Assembly (NCBI GenBank): GCA_035041965.1 | Contig: JAPYMA010001875.1 | Span: 1 to 64,000 of the forward strand | Source of the DNA: Anisakis pegreffii | Taxonomy: Eukaryota; Nematoda; Chromadorea; Rhabditida; Anisakidae | Direction of reading: 5' to 3' | Length of the DNA stretch: 64,000 nucleotides | Part shown: piece by piece, positions 24,250 through 37,900 of the stretch | How the letters are laid out: each line of letters starts with the position of its first letter | Numbering within the stretch: position 1 is the stretch's first letter | Position numbers and translations under genes: made by a program | Notes under the pieces: model-generated | Database searches by the model: none | Told to the model about the DNA's origin: nothing | What the model saw: only the letters and a program-made list of their open reading frames with translations

Positions 24250-27200
24250 GTGAGTTGAAATTTTGTGAATTTCTGTCGTATAATTAATTTATTTATGGAG
24301 CGAGAAGTTTGTATTGATTATATGAATATTTACATGAATAACACATATTTACACGGCATAATATTCGCTGTAAATAACAACAAGTGTTCTTGATTGTTCC
24401 ACTTGATCAAACTGGGAAACTGTGCTAGAGAACGTCAAATCCCGAGGAAAAGATGAGTCTATCAATTCTGGAACGAGTAAATTGCAGCTAGCCAAGAGCT
24501 GAATAGGAAATCATAAAGAAAGGGAAGAAGTGTTGAAACATGATATGATAATTGAGCAATGTTTATTGCATTACTAGAAAACGAGCATGACGGATACCAG
24601 TGGCATATTTGTTGAAAGCCTATCATCCTATTATATTTCAGTTAATTTGACATAATGAGTGTTGTTTCGCATTACAAATATACTCAGAAGATGCTTATAT
24701 ATGTGCTGTGTGTTCGTTCGCATCTCAGAATGCGTTTTCTTTCCTTTTTAACAATTCGCTAGTGAAATGCAAAAATTTAATTAGAAGAGAACCTATTGAA
24801 TAATGTATCTGAGAGAATCCATTACTGAAGTAAAATATCCATGCTGGAGGCCCGCATCAGGCTATTTTTTTGCACAATACTCTGCGTTTTCAATTGGTTG
24901 TCAGTTTTCGCAGGCATGTGCTTTTTTTTGTGGTACCTCTTTAAGATTTTGTGGACAACTTCATTTCCTCGGGACCTTCATTAGGAAGCTTTTTGCGTGT
25001 TTTATTCTTTGGAGCATGCTGAAGCCAGTCATTTTGCTTTTATGTTGTAGGATTTCCGGACTCTGAATGAGATTTTGTTCTTCAAAGAATTGTTTGTCTT
25101 CCGCGTTGATATTGCTCATTGGCATTGAAGCAACTGCTTTGATAGTGCATTTTCACGGTATTGTTCACGTAATTTTGAGCATTCATCTCGTCTGGATGGC
25201 ACAGTTTGCCCCTAATGAATCTAATAAATTTGAAATTCAAAGTACTAATCAGTGTTAACGAACTATGGTTTGATGAAGTGTTCAACGTGCGATTTCCATT
25301 TTTCGCATTCCTTTCATTACAGCAACTATCGTAAAAGTTAAACTTCGAAATTTCTCGCAATTACTCGTTATTAATTTTTCCAAACGAAAATTAGCGCTCT
25401 CTTTTAAATTTTAAAAAATTTTCCCTCTGAAGTAACACTAATTCATAAGTCATGTATGGGTTTGCTGAATAAGTGTGCTCGATTGATGAATTATTTGGTG
25501 AAGGAATATCAAATGAGTTCGATGATACAATTGAGTAGAAATGAGATGGCTAGTCGTCGTATGAAAAAAAGAGTAACGAAAATCAGTTGCGATGTATCAG
25601 TTTGAGTGGAGCTGAAGTTTGGATGCGAAAAAATGATACAAATGGTGTTGAAATGAATGTGTAGAACAAATTGATGTAATAGAACAAGTGAGAAAAATGG
25701 GACGATATATTTGCAGACAGTCGTTAGCTGGTTTTGTTGTTCGTCATCCGTTCCATTCGTCATTGATTCAGCGCAAGCAGGAGAAATTCCGTTTGTTGCA
25801 TGCATGTGCATCATTATCATCGTTGTCAAATGTGATGATGACTAGCTGATGGGGAGGGATATCATCCAAGAGAGCAGCGATGAGATGCATTGATGGATGG
25901 ATATGATATCTTAAGCTTCCTCACAGCGGCAGCAACAACGTTATTTGTGCATCTGTCTCAGAATTCATTTTGGTTACTTGTTTGCATGCTGCTGCTTCCG
26001 TTCATCGTCCCGACGGATACGTTAAATTGATTGTGAGTAATAAGGAGAAAAGAAACACAACTGAATGTGAAGCAAAGGACATTCTGAAGAACGACTGCTT
26101 TCATTTGTAGTTTGCGGATGGTGTGCCTTGAACATCAGCCATCTCAATGAATAAATTGACTAAGTGAATGTTTCATCACCAATCTTGCACTTACTTTTTT
26201 TATCATCATCGATTGCATTGTCACAATTAAATGAACTGTTGTTAGTTTAAGCCATTTCATGGCTCCGACTCGCTCCGACTTTGTACCGTCTGATTAATCA
26301 ATCCATTTTTGAGACTCGAATATCATGAAGGGCGAGCGAACAAGTAATTTTTAATGATCACGATCCTTCTTAGTTGTTCGCTGTTTGTACGTACTATATT
26401 GGCTCAGGTTTTAGTTCGTATGAGACGTAATCATTTAGTCTATTCATTTAGTATCGTTCTATTTTATGGCAGTTTGGTTCATTAAAAGGGATTCATCTCT
26501 TTCTGATGAATTTCATTGTGTGTTCGTTTTGTTTTCGACGGAAATTTACTGAATCATTTCATTTCTTCACGAACGAAGTGTCTGAGATTAAAACTAAGTC
26601 TGAGAATAAGAGCATCATCTATTCATGCACATATATGCATACATATTTATACATCATTAATTCCCCACCTTCACTAATTATTTAATCGTTTACTGCAATT
26701 GCACTGCAAATTCTTTTTCAAGTGCGCTTAAGAACATTGCGTTATTTCACTCAATAGAATTCTGTTGGAATTGTGCACTCAGTTTTGTACTATCATTAAC
26801 ATTTTGAAAGTTATTTCTCATTCTCAGTACTAGATTGAGGTCTAACCATCATTTATGAGCAATTCGTATTGCAAGTGGAATGGGAAATCGTGGTTTTTTC
26901 TCCAAAATTTTCTCGCACTTCACTTCGTTAATGAAATTATTTCTTGCGTTCGCTTCACATAAAAAAATTCTAAGGCTGAAAACTTTGTGAACAATACATG
27001 AATGAAGATCTTGTAAAACAGGTGTTGTTTTGGTTGCGTTTTGTAGTGCTGAATTTTGAAATCATTGGAAGTGCCCAGTTCAATGAAATTGACTTACTTC
27101 AAGATCTGATGCTTTTCCTGTTCTGTTTCGTTTAAATTCTTCAACTTTTCTTTCTCAACTGTTTATTTTTCATTTATCTTTCAGCATTTCTTAAGCATCA

Positions 27201-27391
27201 TCGTTTATTTCTCTATTCATTTGTTTGACTCCAGTCAAAACTTATGAATTACCAATCACTGAAACTTCATGCGACATTAAAGTGAAAATAACGGTCAAAA
27301 TTCGTAGATCACATGAAGAATATGCAAAAACTTGCGCATTAATGCATATGAGAATGCGAAAACGATGAATCAATGCATTTTTGAAATTCAG
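24250..27391. other. Non-coding stretch (intron or intergenic)
   Basis: No exon with matching acceptor, donor and phase was found. A minus-strand frame at 25509-25829 (106 codons) begins with a protein-like stretch but lacks convincing splice signals. Confidence 0.4.
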
Positions 27392-27517
27392 AAGTTTCGG
27401 TTGCGTGAATTACGGCAAATCGCACGCACCGTTCATGGGGAATTTGCACGAAGATTCAGATAGTAATCATGCTGTTCGTCGACGGTTTTCTCGAAGCCGA
27501 AAATGTGAAGTTGGAAG
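27392..27517 (+). CDS. Possible orphan internal exon, phase 2 to phase 2
   Basis: Acceptor TGAAATTCAG and donor GGAAG|GTTTAT bound 126 bp. The frame reads SFGCVNYGKSHAPFMGN and on through HEDSDSN to RRRFSRSRKCEVGR, a basic, polar, protein-like sequence. It needs an upstream exon ending in phase 2. The exon at 24249 ends in phase 1, so a linking exon is missing or this is chance. Confidence 0.25.
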
Positions 27518-30500
27518 GTTTATTTTAGAGCAATCACAGTATCCAATCTTATTTGCTATTTAGCAACAAAAAATATTTTGATTGATGTTATGTACGACTG
27601 ATTGCTCCAGGTGATCGATTCATCGGAAAATATTGTGTTTAAAGGTTGCACCATCCATAGTGTTCCTTAGCCGACATCTGTATTTCAATGTAACGATTTT
27701 CCAGAATGAATGTTTTGAAGCGTGGTCTCAGACAGACTTTTTTCCTTGAAAAGCACTTGTTTTAGGTGTCAGACTGGAAATTCTGTATTTTTAAAATCGC
27801 GAGATATGGCGATTCAAACGGAAAACAAATTGATATAGCTACGTTTCGAACTTTTTTGAAGCGAATTTTCGTTGCGTGGATATTTTTTAAATGAGGTGGC
27901 ATATTCTTCTGCGCTGGGACCATGGAAATTGCAACATTCAAAAAATTCATCATCCTATTACTTATCTATGAAAACGTATTCGCGAATAACTATGCATAGA
28001 GTATGATCTCATTCGATAAACACATAATGATAGATTGATTTTAGGATGGCTGGAATGTAAGTCTATAGTGCCGTTTCGTTTTAATTACATGGAACATCCT
28101 ATTGGGTTTTCTGTCCGCTAGTGAATGATGTGCAAAACAATGAAATTTTGATGAGCAATACGGGATAACTGATATCACTGACAAATAATACCTATCGGAA
28201 TGACATATCAGTTGCTATTTGTAAGGAAATGAATGCTCGTGATGAGAATGCAGTCAATTCGATCGTTTTGCTTACTTCTTCATTTATTCTTATTTGTCAA
28301 TACGTTTATTCTTTAAAAACACTCGTGAGGCTGATGCATTTATTCGCTTATTCATTCAGCAATTTATTTTCTGAATTCTTAATTTTCTTTTTGATTCAGC
28401 TCCCATTTCAATTTTATTCATTCATTCACAATTTCACACATATGAAACTAGTTGAAAACACTCATAAAGCTGACGGTCATGATAAACGGCAATGAAATGA
28501 AACGATCAGTCGATGAAGTGAATGTGAAAAGCTTCCTGAAATATAACAAATTACGAATGATGATTGCCATTTATTTGGTAATATAATCGTATTTAACGAG
28601 TAATGGATCTGCTGGCATGAAATGTCTTTGGTGGTGTTCTGGTGAAAGTGTTCCATTAACGATTTATAATTATGTGTGCGATGAATCTTAATTAATATGC
28701 TTTATGCTACATCAACACGAATGTAAATGTTTATTCTACCGAATCCTCCCTCATCAACTCTCTCCAGCATCTTCTATCAGATACAGCGTTATTTTTGATA
28801 TGTTTTGCTCAACGCAGAACAAGAAGCGTTCATCGCGTTCAGTGGAATTAAGATAGTTGCGTGAAATTTTTCTGCTTTATTGGAAACGCCTTTGGTTTGA
28901 AATTAGAAATTCTGTCCGTTTGAAATTTATTCCTCAATGAAAAGTTGAGTTGTTCAGTGGGTTTACTTTATGGTATTATAATTGCATCAAATGATCATAA
29001 TTTCATTCTTTAATAATCAGCGGATTGATCGATGGATTTGTTGATGATCAATGACTGGTGATAGAGAAGGCAGGTGCTTTATTTTTTTAATCCAGAGGGA
29101 AGTAGGAATGGTTTGGAAGTCAATTAGTTCAGAGTTTGAAGATATGTTTATGTGGAATTTAGACTGGAACGAAATGTGGATTGTCTTGAAGGGTTCTATT
29201 CCGCCATGCTTGAAAAGTACATTCACATTTCATTTAGCATCATTGCCTTTGCGACGAAGTCGTTTCGTTGTGCGTTCAGCAACTAAGTGATATTCTGAAA
29301 TAAATTGAGAGTAAATAATTTCCGATTGGCTATGAACGGAAGATATATTTGAGATATTACTTATGAGACTTTAGGTTTACTGCTTATACCATTTAAGAAA
29401 CGTTCTTTGTGCTCTCTTCTCTGGATATCGTGTTGAGTGCATTCAATTCGCTTTAAGTAATGACGAGAAAGCATCCTACACTAGTGCTGCACTATGTTGT
29501 GTCTCAAAATAAATTCTATTATAAAATAAAATGAATAAATTCGCCAATTTCGGCTATAATACCACGAAATGACTGAATGTATTCATTAGAGTAAGCTGAA
29601 TTGAATAAATTTACTTGATACATTATTCCTTTTTTTTCTTCTCAGTTTAGTTGTGGTGTTCTTTTTTTTCATTTTGCTTTGTTGGTAACTTCTGGCGCTT
29701 GGGAGGGTTAACGATTCGGTCTTTCTCTGCTTCAAACTCAGTCGGCTGTTAATAATTGCTTTCTGTGGTATCTTCAGTTTCGTTTTTCCAATACCAACAA
29801 AGTCTGGAGTTCTTCTCTATGCTTGTAAATTTCGTATTGAGCGGCACTGCACATTCCATCAACTTTCGAACAATTTCCATTATCTGCCTTCTAGGACTTC
29901 TGAGATAAGGAGCGTATTTCAACTTTAGTTTCTGTTTCTGATTTCATCTTGCTTCTGATTCTGAACAACACCGTTTACTCTATTTATGTGTGCTCTTTGT
30001 CACACTTTTCATAATCATTTGAATCATTAATGAATGCTCTGAGCAAAATTCTTTACATTCACCAGTAAATACATTTGTGAATTTTTCCGATGCTGCAAAT
30101 AAGAACTGATTTTTTTTGAATAATTCATCATCGAAAATATTTACACAATGAACAAGGACCGCTTCGAGGCTAATGATTTGGAATAGCCTCGTGATGCACT
30201 ATTAATAATTCATGTTCATTTCTTCAAGTGTCCACTGCATAATGCTAACACTTGAAATGTGAGAGCACTCGATATGTTTGAAATGGTATGAGAAAATGAA
30301 AGTTTTATATGGTTGGATTTGTGTGAATCTGAGGCATATAATTCTTCTGCTAATCCTCATCCAGAACAGTGTCATTCACTGGCGGTTATAGCTGGGTCTC
30401 AATGAATGCAAAAAATTTTTGCCTTTCGATATTTGGTCTTACTTCTCAGGAGTTGATACCCGATTGGGCAAGGTTTGGAAATGTTACGAAGAACATCAAT

Positions 30501-31333
30501 TAATTTCGTTTCATTTCCGATCATTCATGTAATTTTTTTGTTCGCGACAATTATTTGATATTTTCGACAGTCATATTAAATGGTGACAGCTAAATAGGCT
30601 AACATTTGTCATCGTTCTTTATATTTTTCTGTGATTGCAGTTATTTTTTGTTTGTTTGTACGTTCTTCGAACGTCGATTTCAGCTCTCAAAGTGCCCAGC
30701 TATCGATAATCCCTACCATCATTTAACTCAGTAAAGAATCTTAAATTTTTCCTGCTTCATCATTCAACGTATTTGTTGCCCTCAAGCGTTTGTATTATTG
30801 CCGCTGTTCGAAACGAGCACTTTCATTTCACCTTACCGATATCACACTCATGATTTTCATGAATTCTATGTCGCTTTGTGCAGAGTATCCCGTCCGTTCA
30901 GTGGATTCAACCGAACCTTCAGCATTTCGTTAGCAATGTTTCAATGGGTAGGAAAACTGAATGAAATTTTCTTGTTATTCGATATGCGCACAAAAAGTTC
31001 ATAAGATCCCTGAAAAAGATAGGCTCGGTTTCCTGGTCGCTTACACATCGTAAAAATTCTCAGTGTTCAGAAATGATTAGTGCAAATGTTTGGTGAGTTT
31101 GTTTACTCGAAAAAGTGCTATTTTTGAACAATTTTATCTGGCGAAATATGCGATGTTGTATACAAATTTGTTGTCGTAAATTATCGTGATTTTCGACGAA
31201 AATCGTGGATGATTCGCTGTCGATAATATAATCTAATACTGCGCGCAACAGTTGTTCGAAAGGAATTTTGAAAGCAAAAAATAAACGAGTAACATTAACA
31301 CGGTCATCTCTTTTCCCGTCTGCTTTCAAAAAA
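27518..31333. other. Long non-coding stretch
   Basis: No supported gene or repeat. A 12-nt stretch between TGATTTTAG (ending about 28024) and GTAAGT could be a phase-preserving micro-exon. A 63-nt segment at 30888-30950 also has good-looking splice sites, but frame and phase do not single out a model. Confidence 0.35.
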
Positions 31334-31400
31334 ATGCGCTCTTCGATTGGGCACCTGCTTAGAACAAGAGAAAACGAGAGACGGATAGGGATAGACAACG
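31334..31400 (+). CDS. Candidate alternative first exon (MRSSIGHLLRTR...)
   Basis: An ATG opens 22 codons, MRSSIGHLLRTRENERRIGI and two more, ending in phase 1 at AACG|GTATCT. That phase fits the acceptor of exon 2 of the coiled-coil gene. No promoter or trans-splice acceptor is obvious, so support is modest. Confidence 0.25.
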
Positions 31401-34400
31401 GTATCTTGTTAGGCTTCGTTTTACTTGTTTCGATTGCTTTTAGGAATTTTTCATCGTACTGAACCGATGATGCTCATCAGTCTCATTGTGATATTGAGTA
31501 TTTGCTAAATTTCGAGTAATTTTTGAAAGATTTAGCCATTGAATTCGTTATTTTACTCATTGCTATTACAATCGTTCCTGTTTCATTCTCATTTCAAATA
31601 TTGTCTTAAGAACGTCTCCAAATGAATTTTCAGTAGAATCCTACAAGAGCTTCATTCAGTTTTCAAACGTGACTACTCAAAGTAATTCTAGATGTTCCTT
31701 CAGATGAAATCTGCAACGTTTCCAAGCATTTGATTCAGAACTGATCCATCAAAGGCCATTTATTCCTCAATTTTAATTGTTTCTGTTTTCAGTATCTCAA
31801 ATTCATATATTGCTCAAAAATCGGAATTTTGTGCTCATTTCAACAGCTGATTTTCAATTTGTCTTGCATCTTTCTTTTTTTTCCTGTAAAAACAGGATAT
31901 CTAAGTGCTGTAATTTTAAAACCTACTTCATTAATCTTTAGCATCAATAACATTACGTTTTTGTCATACGACTTTGATCGAGCATAAAACATTCCCTCTT
32001 CATACATCGCTTCTCATTGTAGTGCCATTTGAGCGGAAAAACTTAGTGACCATTTGAAAATGCTTCCGAAAAGCTGTGATTTTCTCATACGCACTTTACA
32101 GATTCGTGAGAACGAGAAAAGTATTCCATATCTTTCCATTCACTAATTCATAATTTTTGTAATTGCTTCGTAGTATTTTCAGATTATTTCAATCTAATTT
32201 TTATAGTTTTGTTTGTGCATCATTCGTTTTAGAGTGAGTTTGATTACAAGGCTGCTGGAGCATCTTAAGAAGTGAACAAATAAATCAATTGATGGTCTGT
32301 GGTGGAGTTTAAGACGTAGTTGGTCTTTGGTGACGTCGTTTCATTGGCTTTGAACGAAACTTGAGAATCAAATGGAAGACTTGAAGTGGACTCAGATAAG
32401 CCGTATGAATGCGCTTATAGTTTTGCATTTAAAATGAAGAGGTTACGTCCCAAATAGAATGGTTGATTTGTATCGAAGCGAAGTAAAAAGCTTCTTCACG
32501 AAACAAATCCGATGAAATCACCGCGAGAATGAATTTAAAAAGTGGAAATTCGTTGCACGAATGATTTCATATTCTTTTTTAGATTCTTTCAATGATTTCA
32601 TCTCATTTATTTAGATAGTTCGGGCAAACATAAGTCATCAGCAACGTCTTGTATGGAAATTTCACATCGCTTCTATCCACTTTTATCCACTGTTTGCTTG
32701 CTGCATGTCTTACGAAAATGTTTCCAACGAAACCAATAAAAATGAGTGATGTTGGTGATCAAAGCAATAAAACTATCTGTTATATCAATATCAGTAGTCG
32801 TAATTTACTGATGGCAGTAATAATCAAAGGAGCACTGATTGTGATGATGTGTAGTAATTATAGTAATGATGATACAAATAGGTACCACATGACTGATAAT
32901 GTTTCACTTCCTGGAATTATCGCATTACAGATGGTGGCTAGATGCAGCTGTTGACGTGTCTATTTTTTCATAGTCTTGAAATGATTGTATTTTCTGATAT
33001 CGCGTAGCCATTCAGTAAATTAGGAATCGTTGAGAGTGAATTCTCGAATGAATAATTCGAAGATCTTATCTAACAGCCTCTTATTAGACGAATATTTGTG
33101 AACCGATTAATTGATTAGCTATTACTGGTGAACTATTTAATTGTGATATCGTTTTCGAGTAGTCGTAATCAAAAATCATGCGAGAATTATTCGCGAACCT
33201 ATGAGCAAAACTGATAAATAACACTGCACTGGTGATGCAGCAATAAATATGTACCCGAACAACCGTTTGATCATGACGAATCCAAAAAGTGGAAACGCTC
33301 ATTCATAAACTGGATATCGTTTCCGTGTAGTAACAAGAGGACAAGTGCAACTGCCAGTTATCCATCCATAAGAGTTCGTGGGTTATGAAGCTGGACAATG
33401 CTCCAGTATGAGTAGTTTGAGGAGAACACAGCGTATTCGAAGATGATGCCGTGTTCGTTTGAACACGTTTTGAAGACAGTGTATACTTGGGAATATCGGT
33501 TGAATGAGCTAACGATAAGCAAAGCGATTGTGTACGTTCGTTGCTTTAAAACGTGGCTGTTTGTTTTTACGTGATAGCGTTTGTTTTACATGAATTAGTT
33601 GATTGGACGTTATCGAAATGTTGCGATTTCAGAAGTGGCGAACGAAGAAATTAAATAGATATTCGCCTCCGAGCGCTATTGTGTCAAGTTTTCGTGTTTG
33701 TGTCATTTTCATTCCTCGTTGTGCGCCATCATTATTAGTATCGTTATCGTTCATATTCCGAGAATTATTACCAGTATTATTAGCTGCATTCAGCACTTAA
33801 GCACTTACCAATCATTGACGACGATTCAATTGGATCCAAAAGGACAGACAAATATAGTGAACTAGTTTATTGTTATTGTGTATGCTCCTCCTCGATAATC
33901 CATATATAAACATTCTAATTTGGATCGGTTCGATCCTATCCAACTGACAGCAATACGAGAGAGACAACGACGAGAGTTGATTCCATATTTGTTACAGTTG
34001 ATGTCAAATAACTGCTGAATTTCTATTCAGTTGATGTTCTCTACAATATCCCAGTCGGATTAACGAAGTGACATTTCTGACGATTCGTTGAATCAGTTCA
34101 TTTGGCAACATATTCTGCACTACATCATATCAAGCAATCAATCAAAGTGCGATTCAGAATCATTCGGCGACGACAGCTGTTGATGCTGTTCAATGGTAAT
34201 ATCGTGCAGAATCTGTGTCCATCTCATACCTCTGTTGTCACTTACTGCACATTATCGATTCGTTCAGCTGTTCGCGATCGTCATCACATCACTATCAGTA
34301 ATTTCATCACCGATCAATAATTTCGGGAAACGATTTGTTGCGATCATTGATTGATCTCTTAATGATCATCATCCGATCAAAAACACTCAGCGAAGATAAA

Positions 34401-34926
34401 AATAAAGATAAAAATAGAAGAAGATATAAAGAAGAAGAAGCAATACAGATATATGTATATATAAACGAGCAATTTCGGAAGAGAACGCAGCTGAAGGATA
34501 AGTTTAATGAAAGTTTTGAGTGGAGCGTTTATTTTTCGTCATCATTACTCATGTAAACGTCAGATGCTCCAACTTACTATGTGTCTAGTAACGAATCAAT
34601 TAAGTGTTGAATGTTTTGTTGAATCGATTGTGTGAACTGATTATTTTCTACTGTTATCAGTGCTTATTTTCGAACTGCCCTGTGCACACCAACAACTGAA
34701 CCTCCTCTGAACTATTTTCCAGTTTTATCATATTCGAATCTCTTCGTGGTATTGAAATCTGCCTCCAACTAACTTCCACATTATCAGCACAAACTCGCAG
34801 TTCTTCTCTGTGATGATATAATTCAATCATCATTTAATTACTGCTCATCCATCAAACTTCATAAGTCTATGAATCACTAGTTTCAAACGTAGAGATAATG
34901 TTACTCATTTCAAATGTTCATAATTG
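31401..34926. other. Non-coding stretch upstream of the coiled-coil gene
   Basis: It holds only short frames (32649-32954, 33603-33800, 34102-34556) without recognisable motifs. The part nearest 34927 is probably promoter and 5' UTR; a TAA in frame six bases before the ATG closes the reading frame upstream. Confidence 0.4.
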
Positions 34927-37900
34927 ATGAGTTCAGCCCAACAACAGCAACAGCCAACAGCGTCTAATCAGATCAGTTCCGGTCGATTGGGTGAACGAGT
35001 TATCATCACAACAACCACTTCATCTGGTGATGGGATGCGATATACGCTGACAAGACCATTTTTCGGTGGCGGTTCAGTGGATACGGAATGTAGAAATGCC
35101 GCTGCATCTGCCGAAGAGAAATCAAAATCATGCAAGGCAAGCTCAGATGGGAGCAGTTCGAAGAAGAAGAAAACCAATAAACTCTACATATCTGCCAAAC
35201 CGCACCAAAAATCTTCGTCAGCCTCAACTGTCGTTGTAAAATCGCTGACCACTGGCTGTTATGCGCATGTACTTGGCGATAAAACAGTCCCAACAAAGCA
35301 GCTTGAACAAAAGACTTCTTCTGATGGCACCAGTGGCGCTAATCCTAAAACAAAGACTAGAAGTAAGTGGGGTTGGGGTCATTCAGGCAAAGATACCAGT
35401 AATGCCACGAAGAAGTCGGACAATTCCGACAACTTGATTACTAAAAGCACCATTGATACTAGCACCAGCCCGAGCAAAGATACTAGTGTATGTGCGGTGA
35501 GTTATCCGTCTACAACATGTCGCGTGGCCAGTATTCTGACGACGTATTCGGCGGCCAATTTACCGTCTTGTAGCAACTACGATATTACCACAAGCACGAC
35601 TAGCACAACTAGCAGTAGCTCAAGTGACACGAGTGTCGATAACAATATTCGTTTTGATCAAATCAAGAGAATCCGGCAGCGTAATTTCTCGGATGTCTCG
35701 TTGAGAAGTATGAAAAATGCCACCTCGGTGGGTGATATCCCCTTGTCATCATCTCGCAAATCACCTCCATTATCGGCTCTACCGTTATGCAACGAAATAG
35801 CCGCATTCTTCGCTTCTGATACCATCCAGTCGGCTTCAACCGACAACGTCAAGAAAAGTATTCATGTGACGTCGAATGGAAAGAATGCGGCGGTTGTCAC
35901 GTCGACGGCTGTGGCTTGTGCAGATGCACCGCCTTATGAACCGTACGTAGCATCGCGATCGTTCTCTGATGCAGAATTCAGAATCACTGATTCTTCACGA
36001 TCAGCGTCGACTTTTCACCTGAATTCGGCTCCTAGTAGCTCTAAATCGTGCAATGCTAGAGGTATGTTCTGTACTCTTCTTCGGCTGTTCAATTGCTCGA
36101 TAGTTCTATACTTTCTCATCAACATTTGTTCTTAAGGTATTGCAATTTGCAAAGCTGTTCAGTGCTAATTTCACCAACAGTTAATTCTTAACGTCATTAT
36201 CTTTTACGGTCAACAAAATGAAATCTTCGGAAATTCATTGGTTTATGTACGGGAAATCTCCACTGATGTTCCCAATCAGTGTTGATGAAATGATTTGCTT
36301 TGGTGTGCGCCGACAATCGCACTCATCGTTCTTCGAAATGAATTCCTTTATTCAATACCATATGTTCCAAATATCTTAAAACTTCTGTGCACCTTGGAAA
36401 CGTGAAAGTTTGTTTGATTTAGTGGGAAATGACCTGATTATTTACACAGTATAAATAGCAAGAGAGGAAGTTGCATTTTTTTGTACTGCTGTTGTAGTGA
36501 AACGAACAGAATGTACTAAACATTCGGTTTGTATCTATCTGCACTGACTTTTCAAGAAAATTTCCAAGCATAAAAACAATCACAAATACAATTCTAAATA
36601 GAAGTTTTATGCAACGATTGATTGCATTCTGAAAGTTTTAATGCGGAGTTTTTTCCAATGATCTTCGGACGGATTAAACAGGAAATGCAATTTTTCGGTG
36701 ATTACATTTATGCAGTTTTTTTGGTGTTGATTTCGTCGTTTGTGAATGCACGAGACAAGAATTTGATGTGTCATTCGGTGGTTCATTATCACTCAAAAAC
36801 ACAATGGAACGCGTTTGATTGATTTCGAAGGATAATGGATTCATTCAGTTTTTATCTCTTTTACTGTGGAACATTACATCATATATCTCATCCTATCCGT
36901 TTGGTTATTGAATTGGGATTCCACATTTTTGCGAAAATTGCATTCGCTAATGGAATTAGTGCGTGAATAGTGCGCATAAAAGCTGTGTTTAATGGTTGAT
37001 TTCATTTTCAGTGGTTAGATAATGGTGTTTGAGGGAAATGGGGAGAATTTTTTTAAACAGATTTTCTTTTTGAATCTTTTAAATCTTTTTGAAAATTTCA
37101 CTTTATCCTGTTAACAAATTTGTTTAACATTCTTTCAATTGAAAGCAAAGTTTTACGATTGAACACAGAGAAATTCATTCAGTTCTCGCGAAAAATTGAT
37201 CCAACAAATGAAATTTTTTCAGAATAAGCATTGAGTTGTTGCTTTGCATTGAGTTGTTGTTTTGAAAAACGGTTTCTGGTGTCGTAATTTGTATCTTCTG
37301 CTATTTTTTGTGAATTTCGAAAGTACTGATTAATATTTTTAACTCGTATCTCATCCTCAAAAGTTTCTGAGTGTTCCATCAAGTCGGTTGAGCTGGTTCT
37401 AGCCTTTCTGCAGATATTGTGACACATCTCACTAATTTTTTTGCATATTCGAAGGAAACCTCTGAAAAGGTCATATAATGAAATGAGAGGAAGTGATTTG
37501 ATCGCTCGACTGAGTCTAAATGACGCTGTAGCGATTAAGGAACGAATTATGGAACAGTTTTAAAGATATTCTGAGAGGAGCTGAACTTGATTATCATTTT
37601 GAATGATGCACATCAAAAATAGTTTGAAGGTGAAGTGCAAAATGCGTAGGTGAGTATACAATTTAGAATAAGTTCAAAACACATATGACCTCATATGAAC
37701 ATATGAATTTAATATTTATGAATTCATGTCAAAAATTAAGAAAAAAAGCCTCTATGCTGGATCTGCTGGATCGCCTTCCAGCAGTGCAAGATTTAATTTT
37801 TGTAGAGAAAGTTCTATCCCGAGTGCTACATGTTGCGAGATGTTGAAGTAGTGATCAGTTATTACTTCAACTAAAAGGTTGCAGTTTACATTTCTCTCCT

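Noticed and set aside
30798..31004. 68-codon frame with splice-like borders at 30888 and 30950
   Set aside because: The readable frame needs phase 2 in and phase 0 out, which fits none of the neighbours.
31060..31398. 112-codon minus-strand frame
   Set aside because: No motif, no splice context, and composition typical of chance AT-rich frames.
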